A DNA stretch of 6,859 bases from an uncultured Roseburia sp. (GTDB lineage Bacteria > Bacillota > Clostridia > Lachnospirales > Lachnospiraceae): NCBI GenBank assembly GCA_945928585.1, contig CAMENQ010000130.1, positions 1-6,859 of the forward strand, given 5' to 3'. Position 1 is the stretch's first letter. Every line of letters starts with the position of its first letter. Positions 1 through 5,383 of the stretch are shown piece after piece. The notes under the pieces were generated by a model. It saw only the letters and a list, made by a program, of their open reading frames with translations, had not been told where the DNA came from and made no database searches. A program made the position numbers and the translations under genes.

Positions 1-716
1 ATCAATTTTATGCCAGATTTATTTACATTAAATACTGTATTTAACTGAAGATACAAAAAATTGTCATAATAGCTTTCATTATCTGTATACACATTTACGG
101 AATATAAAATGCCTGCATCATCATTCTTAAAAAATTCAAAGTCATTATCACTTATAAGAAATCTTGTCATTCCTATCATCGATGAGCCAAACATAGCATC
201 CTTCATAGTTCCTTTAACAATAAAAGTTTTTGTTTTTTCTCCGTCAGTTATCTCTATTGTATTTCCCACAGAAAAATCATTTTCAACGGAATTTGCTACC
301 TCTGCAGTCACATATATCTCTCCGTCATTTATATGTGTTATCTCATTATCATTTTTGTCAAATACCTTTGTTTTTCCCGCAAGAGTCGATATGCAGCTTG
401 TATTGGCATAATCTAACTTTTCACCGTCTACAAGTACTGTGTTTGGATTTATCTGTATAAGTTCAGTTATTCCATATTCGCTGTCATTATCAGCAGCAAA
501 TTCCCCATATCGTTCCAGTTCTTCTTTATCCATTGTGACAAACCAGTAATCCGGCACATTTGCTTTTTCAAAATAACCATCCACTGCGGTTGTAACAGAA
601 ATCATATTGTTTACGCTGCTTGCTACAAACATTGCCGCCAGTATAATAAATAAAAGAAGAATAACATTCATTGTTTTTTTTCTTTTTAAATCCTTTTTAA
701 GTATTCTTAAATACAT
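1..716 (-). CDS. FtsX/MacB-like ABC transporter permease, N-terminal part (runs off the left edge)
   Basis: Seen: an uninterrupted minus-strand frame of 238 codons from the ATG at 716-714 to the window edge, so the C-terminal part is missing. Residues 1-15 are basic (MYLRILKKDLKRKK), residues about 17-38 form one membrane helix, and residues 40-238 are a long soluble, presumably extracellular domain. That domain contains the stretch EIYVTAEVANSVENDFSVGN (about 133-152) followed by an 'F-I-V-K-G-T-M-K-D-A-M-F-G' segment (165-177). Established: one helix, then a MacB-type extracytoplasmic core with 'vGd.i.i...f.VkGi..D..f' is the usual start of FtsX-domain permeases, which export lipoproteins or peptides or sense antimicrobial peptides with a partner ATPase. 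The start is supported by GGAG (complement of 727-730) with about 10 bases of spacing. No ATPase gene is in view; it may lie beyond the left edge. The substrate cannot be told. Confidence is high for the gene and moderate for the family. Confidence 0.82.
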   Translation of the reverse strand, partial: MYLRILKKDLKRKKTMNVILLLFIILAAMFVASSVNNMISVTTAVDGYFEKANVPDYWFVTMDKEELERYGEFAADNDSEYGITELIQINPNTVLVDGEKLDYANTSCISTLAGKTKVFDKNDNEITHINDGEIYVTAEVANSVENDFSVGNTIEITDGEKTKTFIVKGTMKDAMFGSSMIGMTRFLISDNDFEFFKNDDAGILYSVNVYTDNESYYDNFLYLQLNTVFNVNKSGIKL

Positions 717-769
717 GTTGCTTTGTCTCCTTTTTTATTTAAAGTGCTTTGCAAATCCTTTATGGGATG

Positions 770-778
770 ATTATAACA
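770..778 (-). promoter_or_regulatory. Candidate extended -10 promoter of the ABC permease gene
   Basis: On the minus strand the sequence reads TGTTATAAT (778 to 770), an exact TGnTATAAT extended -10 element. The start point would be near 763, giving a leader of about 45 bases before the ATG at 716. The -35 position (793-798, GGATTA) is not consensus, which extended -10 promoters tolerate. No better minus-strand promoter is visible between this gene and the small toxin locus. Confidence 0.5.
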
Positions 779-806
779 TGGGAATTATTAAATAATCCTT
801 AAATGA

Positions 807-835
807 TTGAATACTGACTAATATTATATTATACT
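807..835 (+). promoter_or_regulatory. Promoter of the small toxin mRNA
   Basis: TTGAAT (807-812) and TATACT (830-835) are separated by exactly 17 bases: four and five matches to the two sigma-A hexamers. The predicted start is near 842, just before AGGAGCCGAT. It is clearly weaker than the opposing antisense promoter at 1080-1108, as expected if antitoxin RNA must be in excess. Confidence 0.6.
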
Positions 836-899
836 TGATTTAGGAGCCGATGGGGCGATTTTGCCAGTTGCCGGATACTTCAGAAGGGAGCTGGTGCTA

Positions 900-986
900 A
901 TGGTTACATATAGCGATTTATTTACTTTTGTAATTATGCTTTGTGCTATAATAACTCTTGTTACTCATAAAAACCATAAAAAATAG
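900..986 (+). CDS. Small hydrophobic holin-like toxin peptide, 28 aa (type I toxin-antitoxin)
   Basis: Seen: ATG at 900, stop TAG at 984-986, 28 residues beginning MVTYSDLF. Residues 7-22 are almost wholly hydrophobic (L-F-T-F-V-I-M-L-C-A-I-I-T-L-V-T), enough for one membrane helix. The tail after it is basic (H-K-N-H-K-K). GGGAG (886-890) lies nine bases before the start, a good ribosome-binding site. Established: the short 'M-V-T-Y-x-x-L' peptides with one helix and a basic tail form the putative holin-like toxin family common in Firmicutes and their mobile elements. They act at the membrane and are silenced by an antisense RNA. Context supports this: a convergent consensus promoter and a bidirectional terminator follow at once, and the stop codon lies inside the terminator stem. 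Toxicity is inferred from family and layout. The gene is below normal ORF cut-offs and easily missed. Confidence 0.8.
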   Translation: MVTYSDLFTFVIMLCAIITLVTHKNHKK

Positions 987-1073
987 TGCCCTCGTCCTGG
1001 TAAGATAAGGCACTATTTTTTATTGCAATCTTTACCGGCGGCTAGGTACCATCTAGCTATCGGCTCTCTTGTT
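976..1073 (-). ncRNA. Predicted antisense antitoxin RNA (type I)
   Basis: Inferred RNA of about 98 bases, starting near 1073 behind a consensus promoter (1080-1108) and ending at the bidirectional hairpin (978-1021). Its 5' part folds into a hairpin: GCTAG (1057-1053) pairs with CTAGC (1045-1041) over a seven-base loop, and the stem can be extended by CCG (1063-1061) with CGG (1037-1035). Its 3' half is fully complementary to the toxin mRNA 3' end, including the last codons and the 18-base terminator loop. No start codon with a ribosome-binding site is evident, so it is taken as non-coding. Convergent 3'-overlapping RNAs are the arrangement known for txpA/ratA-type systems. The alternative, a chance promoter, is unlikely given the perfect hexamers and spacing. 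Confidence 0.7.
978..1021. terminator. Bidirectional intrinsic terminator shared by toxin and antitoxin RNAs
   Basis: AAAAAATAGTGCC (978-990) is the exact complement of GGCACTATTTTTT (1009-1021): a 13-bp perfect stem with an 18-base loop. The T-run stands at the 3' end on both strands, so it should stop transcription from either side. The toxin stop codon (984-986) is inside the left arm. Confidence 0.88.
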
Positions 1074-1079
1074 AAATAT

Positions 1080-1108
1080 ATTATAAAAAGTTCAGCATCA
1101 TTTGTCAA
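1080..1108 (-). promoter_or_regulatory. Consensus promoter of the antisense antitoxin RNA
   Basis: On the minus strand, TTGACA (1108-1103) and TATAAT (1085-1080) are both perfect hexamers, separated by exactly 17 bases. The predicted start is an A near 1073. No minus-strand coding region begins within 300 bases downstream, so its product is best explained as the antisense RNA against the toxin mRNA. Confidence 0.88.
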
Positions 1109-1128
1109 TTACTAAATACTGATTAAAT

Positions 1129-1180
1129 AACAGTTCAGCCCCGGTTTAAAGGGCAGTTATCCGGCCGAGGCTGAACTGTT
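1129..1180 (-). terminator. Hairpin terminator of the MATE gene
   Basis: AACAGTTCAGCC (1129-1140) and GGCTGAACTGTT (1169-1180) form a perfect 12-bp stem starting nine bases past the MATE stop codon. A CCGG/CCGG pair (1141-1144 with 1161-1164) extends it inside. On the minus strand the stem is followed by TTATTTAATC, only a modest U-rich tract, so termination may be partial or the hairpin may mainly protect the 3' end. Confidence 0.65.
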
Positions 1181-1189
1181 ACACAGCTT

Positions 1190-2569
1190 TTAATCAACCA
1201 CTGCCTTCTTCATCCACTTCCCGCTCTTAAGTCTCCACAGATTTGCCGCAGATCTTGCTGCCCAGTCAATTGTCATGGCTATCCATACTCCTAACACTCC
1301 CAATCCGAGATAACCACCTATAAGATATGCCAGTCCTATTCTGAATACCCACATTATAACAATTGACGAAATCATAACAAATTTTACATCTCCCGAAGCC
1401 CTTAAAATTGAAGGCATGGTAAATGCAAGCGGCCATATAAGCATACAGCATATGCTGTGATAAACAATAAGCTGTATAGCCAGTCTGTTACCTTCTGATG
1501 AAAGATTATACCATCCGGCTATTGTAGGTGCCATTATAATAATTACAATATTCAGTCCCCACAACATAAAATATGCCCATTTCATCATCTTCTTTGAATA
1601 TTTCTTTACCGCATCATAATCACCTGCTCCTACACACTGACCAACTACAGTAGTAAGTGCGATACTCATGGCTGATGCAGGTATTGTTGCCAAAAGCTCA
1701 ATGGTACTCGCCGTAGTGTTTGCTGCTATTGATGCTGTACCAAAGCTTGTTATTAAGCTTTGTGTAAAAAGCTTTCCTATCTGAAACATACCATTATCTA
1801 TTCCGCTTGGTATTCCTATTCTAAGTATTTTTTTAATTATTTCCCAGTTGTATCCAAGCTTAAGATACTTATGTATATGCAGATCATACTTTTCATTTCT
1901 TATTAAAAATACAACTACTACACAGGCAAATGCCCTTGATATAAGCGTTGCATATCCTACTCCGGCTATTCCCATTTTACAGCCAAATACAAACACTGCA
2001 TTTAAAACAATATTTATAATGTTCATTATTGCTGACACATACATTGACATTTTACTGTTTCCCATAGCCCTGAAAAGTGCCGTAGCTCCATAATATACAG
2101 CTAAAAAAGGAAATGAGAAGGCTGTTATTCTGAAATATATAACTGCGTTTTCCATAACCTCCGGCTTTACAGAGCCATAGATAAGTGTAAGTATAGGTTT
2201 GTTCAAAGTTACTGATAATGCTGCTATCACTAAGGATATGACAAAACATACTAATATAAGCTGATTTGCCACTGTCTCACCCAGTTTTTTATATGTATCT
2301 GCATTTCCATTTCCGGCACCTCTGATATTTTTTGCACCTATTACCTGTGATGCAACTATGGCACCTCCTGTTGACAGTGCAGTAAATATATAAATAAGAA
2401 GATTACTTATGGTATTTACCAAACCGACTCCGGACACTGCCGCATCTCCTGCTCCCGATACCATTATGGTATCAGCCATTCCCACTGATACTGCCAGTAT
2501 TTGTTCTATTATCAGTGGAAATATGAGAGCTACAAGATATTTTCTATTAAACAATTCCTTTTTTTCCAT
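1190..2569 (-). CDS. MATE family efflux transporter (Na+- or H+-coupled multidrug exporter)
   Basis: A 459-residue integral membrane protein, the normal length for a 12-helix MATE exporter, which extrudes cationic drugs or metabolites against a Na+ or H+ gradient. Seen: an early 'VGMADTIMVSGAG' segment (29-41), 'TGGAIVASQVIGAKN' (67-81), 'ALFRAMGNSKMSMYVSAIMN' (164-183), 'GIAGVGYATLISR' (200-212), a second-half restart 'RIGIPSGIDNGMFQIGKL' (250-267), 'VVGQCVGAGD' (308-317) and 'ILRASGDVKFVM' (388-399). The two halves repeat the same plan, as in all MATE proteins. Start choice: an in-frame ATG lies at 2590, but GGAGG is downstream of it (complement of 2581-2585) and sits ten bases before the ATG at 2569. 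A promoter with start near 2609 also favours 2569. It is monocistronic, with a hairpin just after the stop. The substrate cannot be read from sequence. Confidence 0.95.
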   Translation of the reverse strand: MEKKELFNRKYLVALIFPLIIEQILAVSVGMADTIMVSGAGDAAVSGVGLVNTISNLLIYIFTALSTGGAIVASQVIGAKNIRGAGNGNADTYKKLGETVANQLILVCFVISLVIAALSVTLNKPILTLIYGSVKPEVMENAVIYFRITAFSFPFLAVYYGATALFRAMGNSKMSMYVSAIMNIINIVLNAVFVFGCKMGIAGVGYATLISRAFACVVVVFLIRNEKYDLHIHKYLKLGYNWEIIKKILRIGIPSGIDNGMFQIGKLFTQSLITSFGTASIAANTTASTIELLATIPASAMSIALTTVVGQCVGAGDYDAVKKYSKKMMKWAYFMLWGLNIVIIIMAPTIAGWYNLSSEGNRLAIQLIVYHSICCMLIWPLAFTMPSILRASGDVKFVMISSIVIMWVFRIGLAYLIGGYLGLGVLGVWIAMTIDWAARSAANLWRLKSGKWMKKAVVD

Positions 2570-2615
2570 ATCTGTTTTTCCTCCAGTCATATATTTATTT
2601 TTCTGATAGTCATAG

Positions 2616-2644
2616 ATTTTATTTTCCTATTATATAAAAGTCAA
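2616..2644 (-). promoter_or_regulatory. Promoter of the MATE gene
   Basis: On the minus strand, TTGACT (2644-2639) and TAAAAT (2621-2616) are 17 bases apart, five of six matches each. The predicted start is near 2609, giving a leader of about 40 bases that contains the GGAGG in front of the ATG at 2569. The leader is too short for a riboswitch. Confidence 0.72.
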
Positions 2645-2671
2645 CGTTTTTTCCCAAATCCATTTCGATAT

Positions 2672-2714
2672 GTAAATCCTACAAAATTATCATCTTTCAT
2701 TTTGTAGGATTTAC
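2672..2714. repeat. Perfect 16-bp inverted repeat (operator or plus-strand terminator)
   Basis: GTAAATCCTACAAAAT (2672-2687) is the exact complement of ATTTTGTAGGATTTAC (2699-2714), with an 11-base spacer. Eight bases beyond it is an eight-T run (2723-2730), so on the plus strand it resembles an intrinsic terminator set slightly away from its T-tract. No plus-strand gene precedes it, which leaves blocking of antisense transcription across MATE, or an operator between the two divergent promoters. Confidence 0.7.
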
Positions 2715-2716
2715 TA

Positions 2717-2745
2717 TTGCCCTTTTTTTTCTCATATTATAAAAT
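2717..2745 (+). promoter_or_regulatory. Candidate promoter of the aminotransferase gene
   Basis: TTGCCC (2717-2722) and TAAAAT (2740-2745) are separated by 17 bases, four and five matches to consensus. It would start RNA near 2752 and give a leader of about 108 bases. An alternative -35 (TTGCCA, 2767-2772) has no convincing -10 at the right distance. Confidence 0.42.
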
Positions 2746-2859
2746 TTTGCCCATGGTAATTGTTAATTGCCAAATTAATTAATCACATTAATCACAAAAC
2801 TCACACAAAGCAACTCAAAAACAAAACAACAAAATAAAAAAGAAAAGGAGTTAATAATT

Positions 2860-3945
2860 ATGAATACAGAAACAATTACAGCAATGCTTAGAGATGCAAT
2901 GAAAATTAAACCGGCAAGTAACAGAGCAAGCCGTCAGAAAAGTAGCAACACACCTCCCGAGGTTTTAAGACTTAATTATAATGAAAGCCATTTTGGTATG
3001 TCCCCTAAGGCTATGGAAGCATTAATAGAATCTGCTAAAAAAACACATACATATCCTGACTGGTTTGCTATTGATTTAAAGGAAGCAATCGGTGAGTATT
3101 TCGGTGTGGATAAAAACTGCGTAGTTCCTACAGCAGGCTCAAGCGCACTTATTGATATGTTAGGTGAAATATTCATTAATCCGGGAGATGAAGTTATCTT
3201 TGGCGACCCTACATTTGAGGCATTCAGGGATGTTGCCAATGACTTTGGTGCAACACCTGTACCTGTACCTCTTGATGAAGACTACAAGTTTGATTTAGAT
3301 GCTATGTACGATGCAATCACAGACAAGACAAAGATTATCGTTATATGTAATCCAAACAATCCAACAGGTACCTTCGTTGATTCAGCAAAGGTTGAGGCTT
3401 TTATAAGAAAGGTTCCTGAAAATATACTGGTAGTAGTAGATGAAGCTTATTTTGACTATGTAGATTCTGAAGGTGCGTACAGTATGATTAAGCTTATACA
3501 GGAGGGTTACGATAAACCACTTCTTGTTATGAGAACCTTCTCTAAAATTCACGCTATGGCCGGTGTCCGTGTAGGATATGGCATCACACAGCCTGATGTT
3601 GCCGATATGTTTGGAAAGTCAAGCCATGCATGGAACGTAAGTGTTGCTGGACAATATACTGCCGCTGCTTCACTTCGTGATACTGAATATATTGCCAAAG
3701 TAAGAGAATTGGCTATTGCCGAAAGAAACTACGTTGAAACAGAACTTGCAAATCTTGGCTGTACTGTAGTTCCTTCTCAGACAAGTTTTATTTACTTTAA
3801 ATCATCTATGGAGCCAAAAGACTTAACCGCTGCCCTTAAAGAAAAAAATATTCATATAGGTACTTTTGAATTCAGCCGTGTAAGTCTTGGAACTCATGAT
3901 ATGAATGTACGCTTTATAAATGCAATGAAGGAAATATTAGCATAA
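2860..3945 (+). CDS. PLP-dependent class I/II aminotransferase, histidinol-phosphate aminotransferase type
   Basis: A complete 361-residue protein, the typical HisC length. Fold-type I aminotransferases move an amino group between an amino acid and a 2-oxo acid using pyridoxal phosphate in the cytoplasm. Seen: 'LNYNESHFGMSPKAMEAL' (38-55), like the HisC start 'NENPxGPSPKA'; a cofactor phosphate loop 'AGSSALID' (92-99); 'CNPNNPTG' (163-170); 'VDEAYFDY' (193-200) with Asp194 for the pyridine nitrogen and Tyr197; 'TFSKIHAMAGVRVGYG' (226-241) with the Schiff-base Lys229 and Arg237; and C-terminal Arg340 in 'FSRVSLGTHDMNVRF', expected to hold the substrate carboxylate or phosphate. AAGGAG (2845-2850) nine bases before ATG fixes the start. 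A terminator follows, so it is monocistronic. No his or aromatic biosynthesis gene is adjacent, so the substrate may be histidinol phosphate, an aromatic amino acid or another. I therefore give no symbol. Confidence 0.9.
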   Translation: MNTETITAMLRDAMKIKPASNRASRQKSSNTPPEVLRLNYNESHFGMSPKAMEALIESAKKTHTYPDWFAIDLKEAIGEYFGVDKNCVVPTAGSSALIDMLGEIFINPGDEVIFGDPTFEAFRDVANDFGATPVPVPLDEDYKFDLDAMYDAITDKTKIIVICNPNNPTGTFVDSAKVEAFIRKVPENILVVVDEAYFDYVDSEGAYSMIKLIQEGYDKPLLVMRTFSKIHAMAGVRVGYGITQPDVADMFGKSSHAWNVSVAGQYTAAASLRDTEYIAKVRELAIAERNYVETELANLGCTVVPSQTSFIYFKSSMEPKDLTAALKEKNIHIGTFEFSRVSLGTHDMNVRFINAMKEILA

Positions 3946-3994
3946 AATTCTTGCAAAACTTTAAAAAAAAATGTATACTAGCCTTTGAGCAGTC

Positions 3995-4029
3995 AAAGGA
4001 GATTAGCTAACAGGCTAATCTCCTTTTTT
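3995..4029 (+). terminator. Intrinsic terminator after the aminotransferase gene
   Basis: AAAGGAGATTAGC (3995-4007) pairs perfectly with GCTAATCTCCTTT (4014-4026) over a six-base loop, and the stem runs into six T residues (4024-4029). It lies 50 bases after the stop codon. Its left arm overlaps a smaller hairpin, CCTTTGA (3982-3988) with TCAAAGG (3993-3999). Confidence 0.9.
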
Positions 4030-4096
4030 ATAATATGAAATTACTAAAGCAACAGCGTGAAATTAAGAAACTAAAAATTCGCGAATGCGAATTTAT

Positions 4097-4124
4097 AAGT
4101 GCCGCTGCCGAGCGGCGCTTTTTT
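4097..4124 (+). terminator. Second intrinsic terminator upstream of the PucR-type regulator gene
   Basis: AAGTGCCGCT (4097-4106) pairs with AGCGGCGCTT (4111-4120), ten pairs with one G-T wobble and a GCCG loop, followed by T residues to 4124. It is locally GC-rich against an AT-rich background. Since another terminator lies 70 bases before it, it either backs that one up or ends a separate short RNA. Confidence 0.85.
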
Positions 4125-4195
4125 AAGTGTCAAAGTCACCTGACATCGCTTCTTGCTGAATAAAACTTACATTCCTACAGAAAGGTATGATTATT

Positions 4196-5368
4196 ATGAT
4201 AAAGATAAATGAAATTTTACAACTGTCCTTATTCAAGAACTTTAAACAAATATGCGGTGAGGATTATCTTGATAATACTGTATCCTTAGCTGTAATTTTG
4301 GAATACGAGAGCATAAAGACCGGCTACGTAGGATTTAATTATGGTGATTTTGTTTTGGCATCATATTTTTTTGCCAAAACCTGTCCCGATATAGTAAACA
4401 ATGCTCTTTCTATTATTATAAAGCGCCACGTTTCAGGTATTGCCATAAAAACAGATGGCGAAGTTAAGCTTCCTGCATCTCTCATAGAACTTGCCGAAGA
4501 ATATCACGTTCCTCTATTTACCTTTGACGGACAATATATGGAGGATTTAATTTTAAGTATAAGCGAGTCCCTCAATACTAAAGACCAGTACATTATATTA
4601 GAAGAAAAGCTTAACAGTATATTGAACGGACACATTGATGCCCATACTGTAAAAACTACTGCCCTTGAAATAAACCGCAACTTCCTTCCTTATATTATTA
4701 CGGCAAACATTACACCCAAAGACGAGAATGACAATGTCGCCATTCATTCATATTTTAAAAAACTTATGTACAGACAATTCAGGAATACGGAGGTCTGTAC
4801 CTACTCTTTTATAAAATATAAATACGGTATAGTTCTTATCTGCTCCTTTGACAAGGATAGCCTTCCTTCAAATGGTACTCACTGCAGTTATATTTCTTCT
4901 ATATTAAATAAGGTAGAATTTAATCCTGATGGTTTTAACATCGGCATATGCGATACACCCCTTCCATTATCTTCCCTTAGAAGTTCTGTGTTGAAGGCTA
5001 TTGATGCAAACACCGTATGCCGTTTTTTAAGTGCAGACTGTAAAAACTACACCTCTCTTGGTATCTATAAATATGTGATGACTTTAGTAAACAACCGTAT
5101 TATATATGATGACATTCAGTCTCACATTGATATATTAAAAGAATATGATAATACATATGCATCAAATCTTCTGGATACACTGATTGTATATATAAAAAAT
5201 AATGGTGATATTTCAAAAACTGCCTCTGAGATATTCCAGCATACAAATACTGTCCGTTACCGCATAAAAAAGGCCTGCTCTTTACTTTGTCTTTCATCCG
5301 AACATGCATATGAGGAACTGTATCTTATTATAAACTGTTATCTTCTTAATAAAATACTGTATTTATAA
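4196..5368 (+). CDS. PucR/CdaR-family transcriptional regulator
   Basis: A 390-residue cytoplasmic DNA-binding regulator. Seen: an N-terminal PucR-type domain (about 1-125) with the pattern 'ILQLSLFKNFKQICGEDYLDNTV', 'GDFVLASYFFAK' (50-61), 'GIAIKTDG' (81-88) and 'LPASLIELAEEYHVPLFTF' (92-110); a middle segment (about 135-285) ending 'NIGICDTPLPLSSLRSSVLKAIDA', like the degenerate GGDEF-like domain of CdaR proteins; and a C-terminal helix-turn-helix, 'NGDISKTASEIFQHTNTVRYRIKKA' split over 336-360. Established: this family senses purine-related compounds, sugars or other metabolites and usually activates neighbouring catabolic or transport genes. Start choice: an ATG at 4187 lies one base after AAAGG (4181-4185), too close, whereas 4196 is ten bases away. 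The next gene in the same direction is a solute-binding lipoprotein, a plausible target. The effector is unknown. Confidence 0.88.
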   Translation: MIKINEILQLSLFKNFKQICGEDYLDNTVSLAVILEYESIKTGYVGFNYGDFVLASYFFAKTCPDIVNNALSIIIKRHVSGIAIKTDGEVKLPASLIELAEEYHVPLFTFDGQYMEDLILSISESLNTKDQYIILEEKLNSILNGHIDAHTVKTTALEINRNFLPYIITANITPKDENDNVAIHSYFKKLMYRQFRNTEVCTYSFIKYKYGIVLICSFDKDSLPSNGTHCSYISSILNKVEFNPDGFNIGICDTPLPLSSLRSSVLKAIDANTVCRFLSADCKNYTSLGIYKYVMTLVNNRIIYDDIQSHIDILKEYDNTYASNLLDTLIVYIKNNGDISKTASEIFQHTNTVRYRIKKACSLLCLSSEHAYEELYLIINCYLLNKILYL

Positions 5369-5383
5369 TTAGAATTTTTTTCT

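Larger units (their letters stand above)
842..1023 (+). ncRNA. Predicted toxin mRNA with structured 5' and 3' ends
   Basis: Inferred transcript from the promoter at 807-835 to the hairpin at 978-1021, about 180 bases. The 58-base 5' leader can fold: CCG (847-849) pairs with CGG (872-874), and within it GGC (854-856) pairs with GCC (863-865) over a six-base loop. The reading frame occupies 900-986 and the 3' end lies inside the shared terminator. A compact leader with local hairpins, a tiny hydrophobic ORF and a 3' end overlapped by an antisense RNA is the usual build of type I toxin mRNAs. The ends are predictions from promoter and terminator positions. Confidence 0.6.
2570..2859. other. Divergent intergenic control region between MATE and the aminotransferase
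   Basis: These 290 bases carry the MATE promoter (2616-2644, minus), a perfect 16-bp inverted repeat (2672-2714), a candidate plus-strand promoter (2717-2745), a small inverted repeat (2755-2771), a tandem 9-bp repeat (2778-2795) and an A-rich, G-poor leader ending in AAGGAG (2845-2850). I see no coding frame with a ribosome-binding site in it. Confidence 0.7.
3946..4195. other. Gene-free stretch with two terminators and possible small RNA
   Basis: About 250 bases hold a candidate promoter directly after the aminotransferase stop (TTGCAA 3951-3956, 17 bases, TATACT 3974-3979), an intrinsic terminator (3995-4029), a TATAAT with no -35 (4029-4034), a small hairpin (AAATTCGC 4075-4082 with GCGAATTT 4087-4094) and a second intrinsic terminator (4097-4124). 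A hairpin at 3982-3999 competes with the first terminator. It may encode a short RNA of about 45 or 140 bases, or simply be a double stop for the aminotransferase transcript. Confidence 0.4.

Noticed and set aside
109..460. Plus-strand open frames opposite the ABC permease
   Set aside because: They are shadows of the long minus-strand coding frame and lack ribosome-binding sites.
607..795. Plus-strand 62-codon open frame across the permease start and its promoter
   Set aside because: It overlaps the start, ribosome-binding site and promoter of the minus-strand gene and has no Shine-Dalgarno sequence of its own.
2570..2590. Seven-residue longer start for the MATE protein (ATG at 2590)
   Set aside because: No ribosome-binding site precedes it, whereas GGAGG lies between it and the ATG at 2569.
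2590..2860. Riboswitch ahead of the MATE or aminotransferase gene
   Set aside because: The MATE leader is only about 40 bases. The aminotransferase leader is A-rich and weakly structured and matches no riboswitch core I recognise.
2976..3239. Minus-strand 87-codon open frame inside the aminotransferase
   Set aside because: It lies opposite catalytic-domain codons of a well-supported gene and has no promoter or ribosome-binding site.
4035..4163. Open frame of 42 codons starting MKLLKQQREIKK
   Set aside because: It has no ribosome-binding site, since a terminator T-run lies directly upstream, and a strong intrinsic terminator (4097-4124) lies inside it. It is better explained as non-coding.
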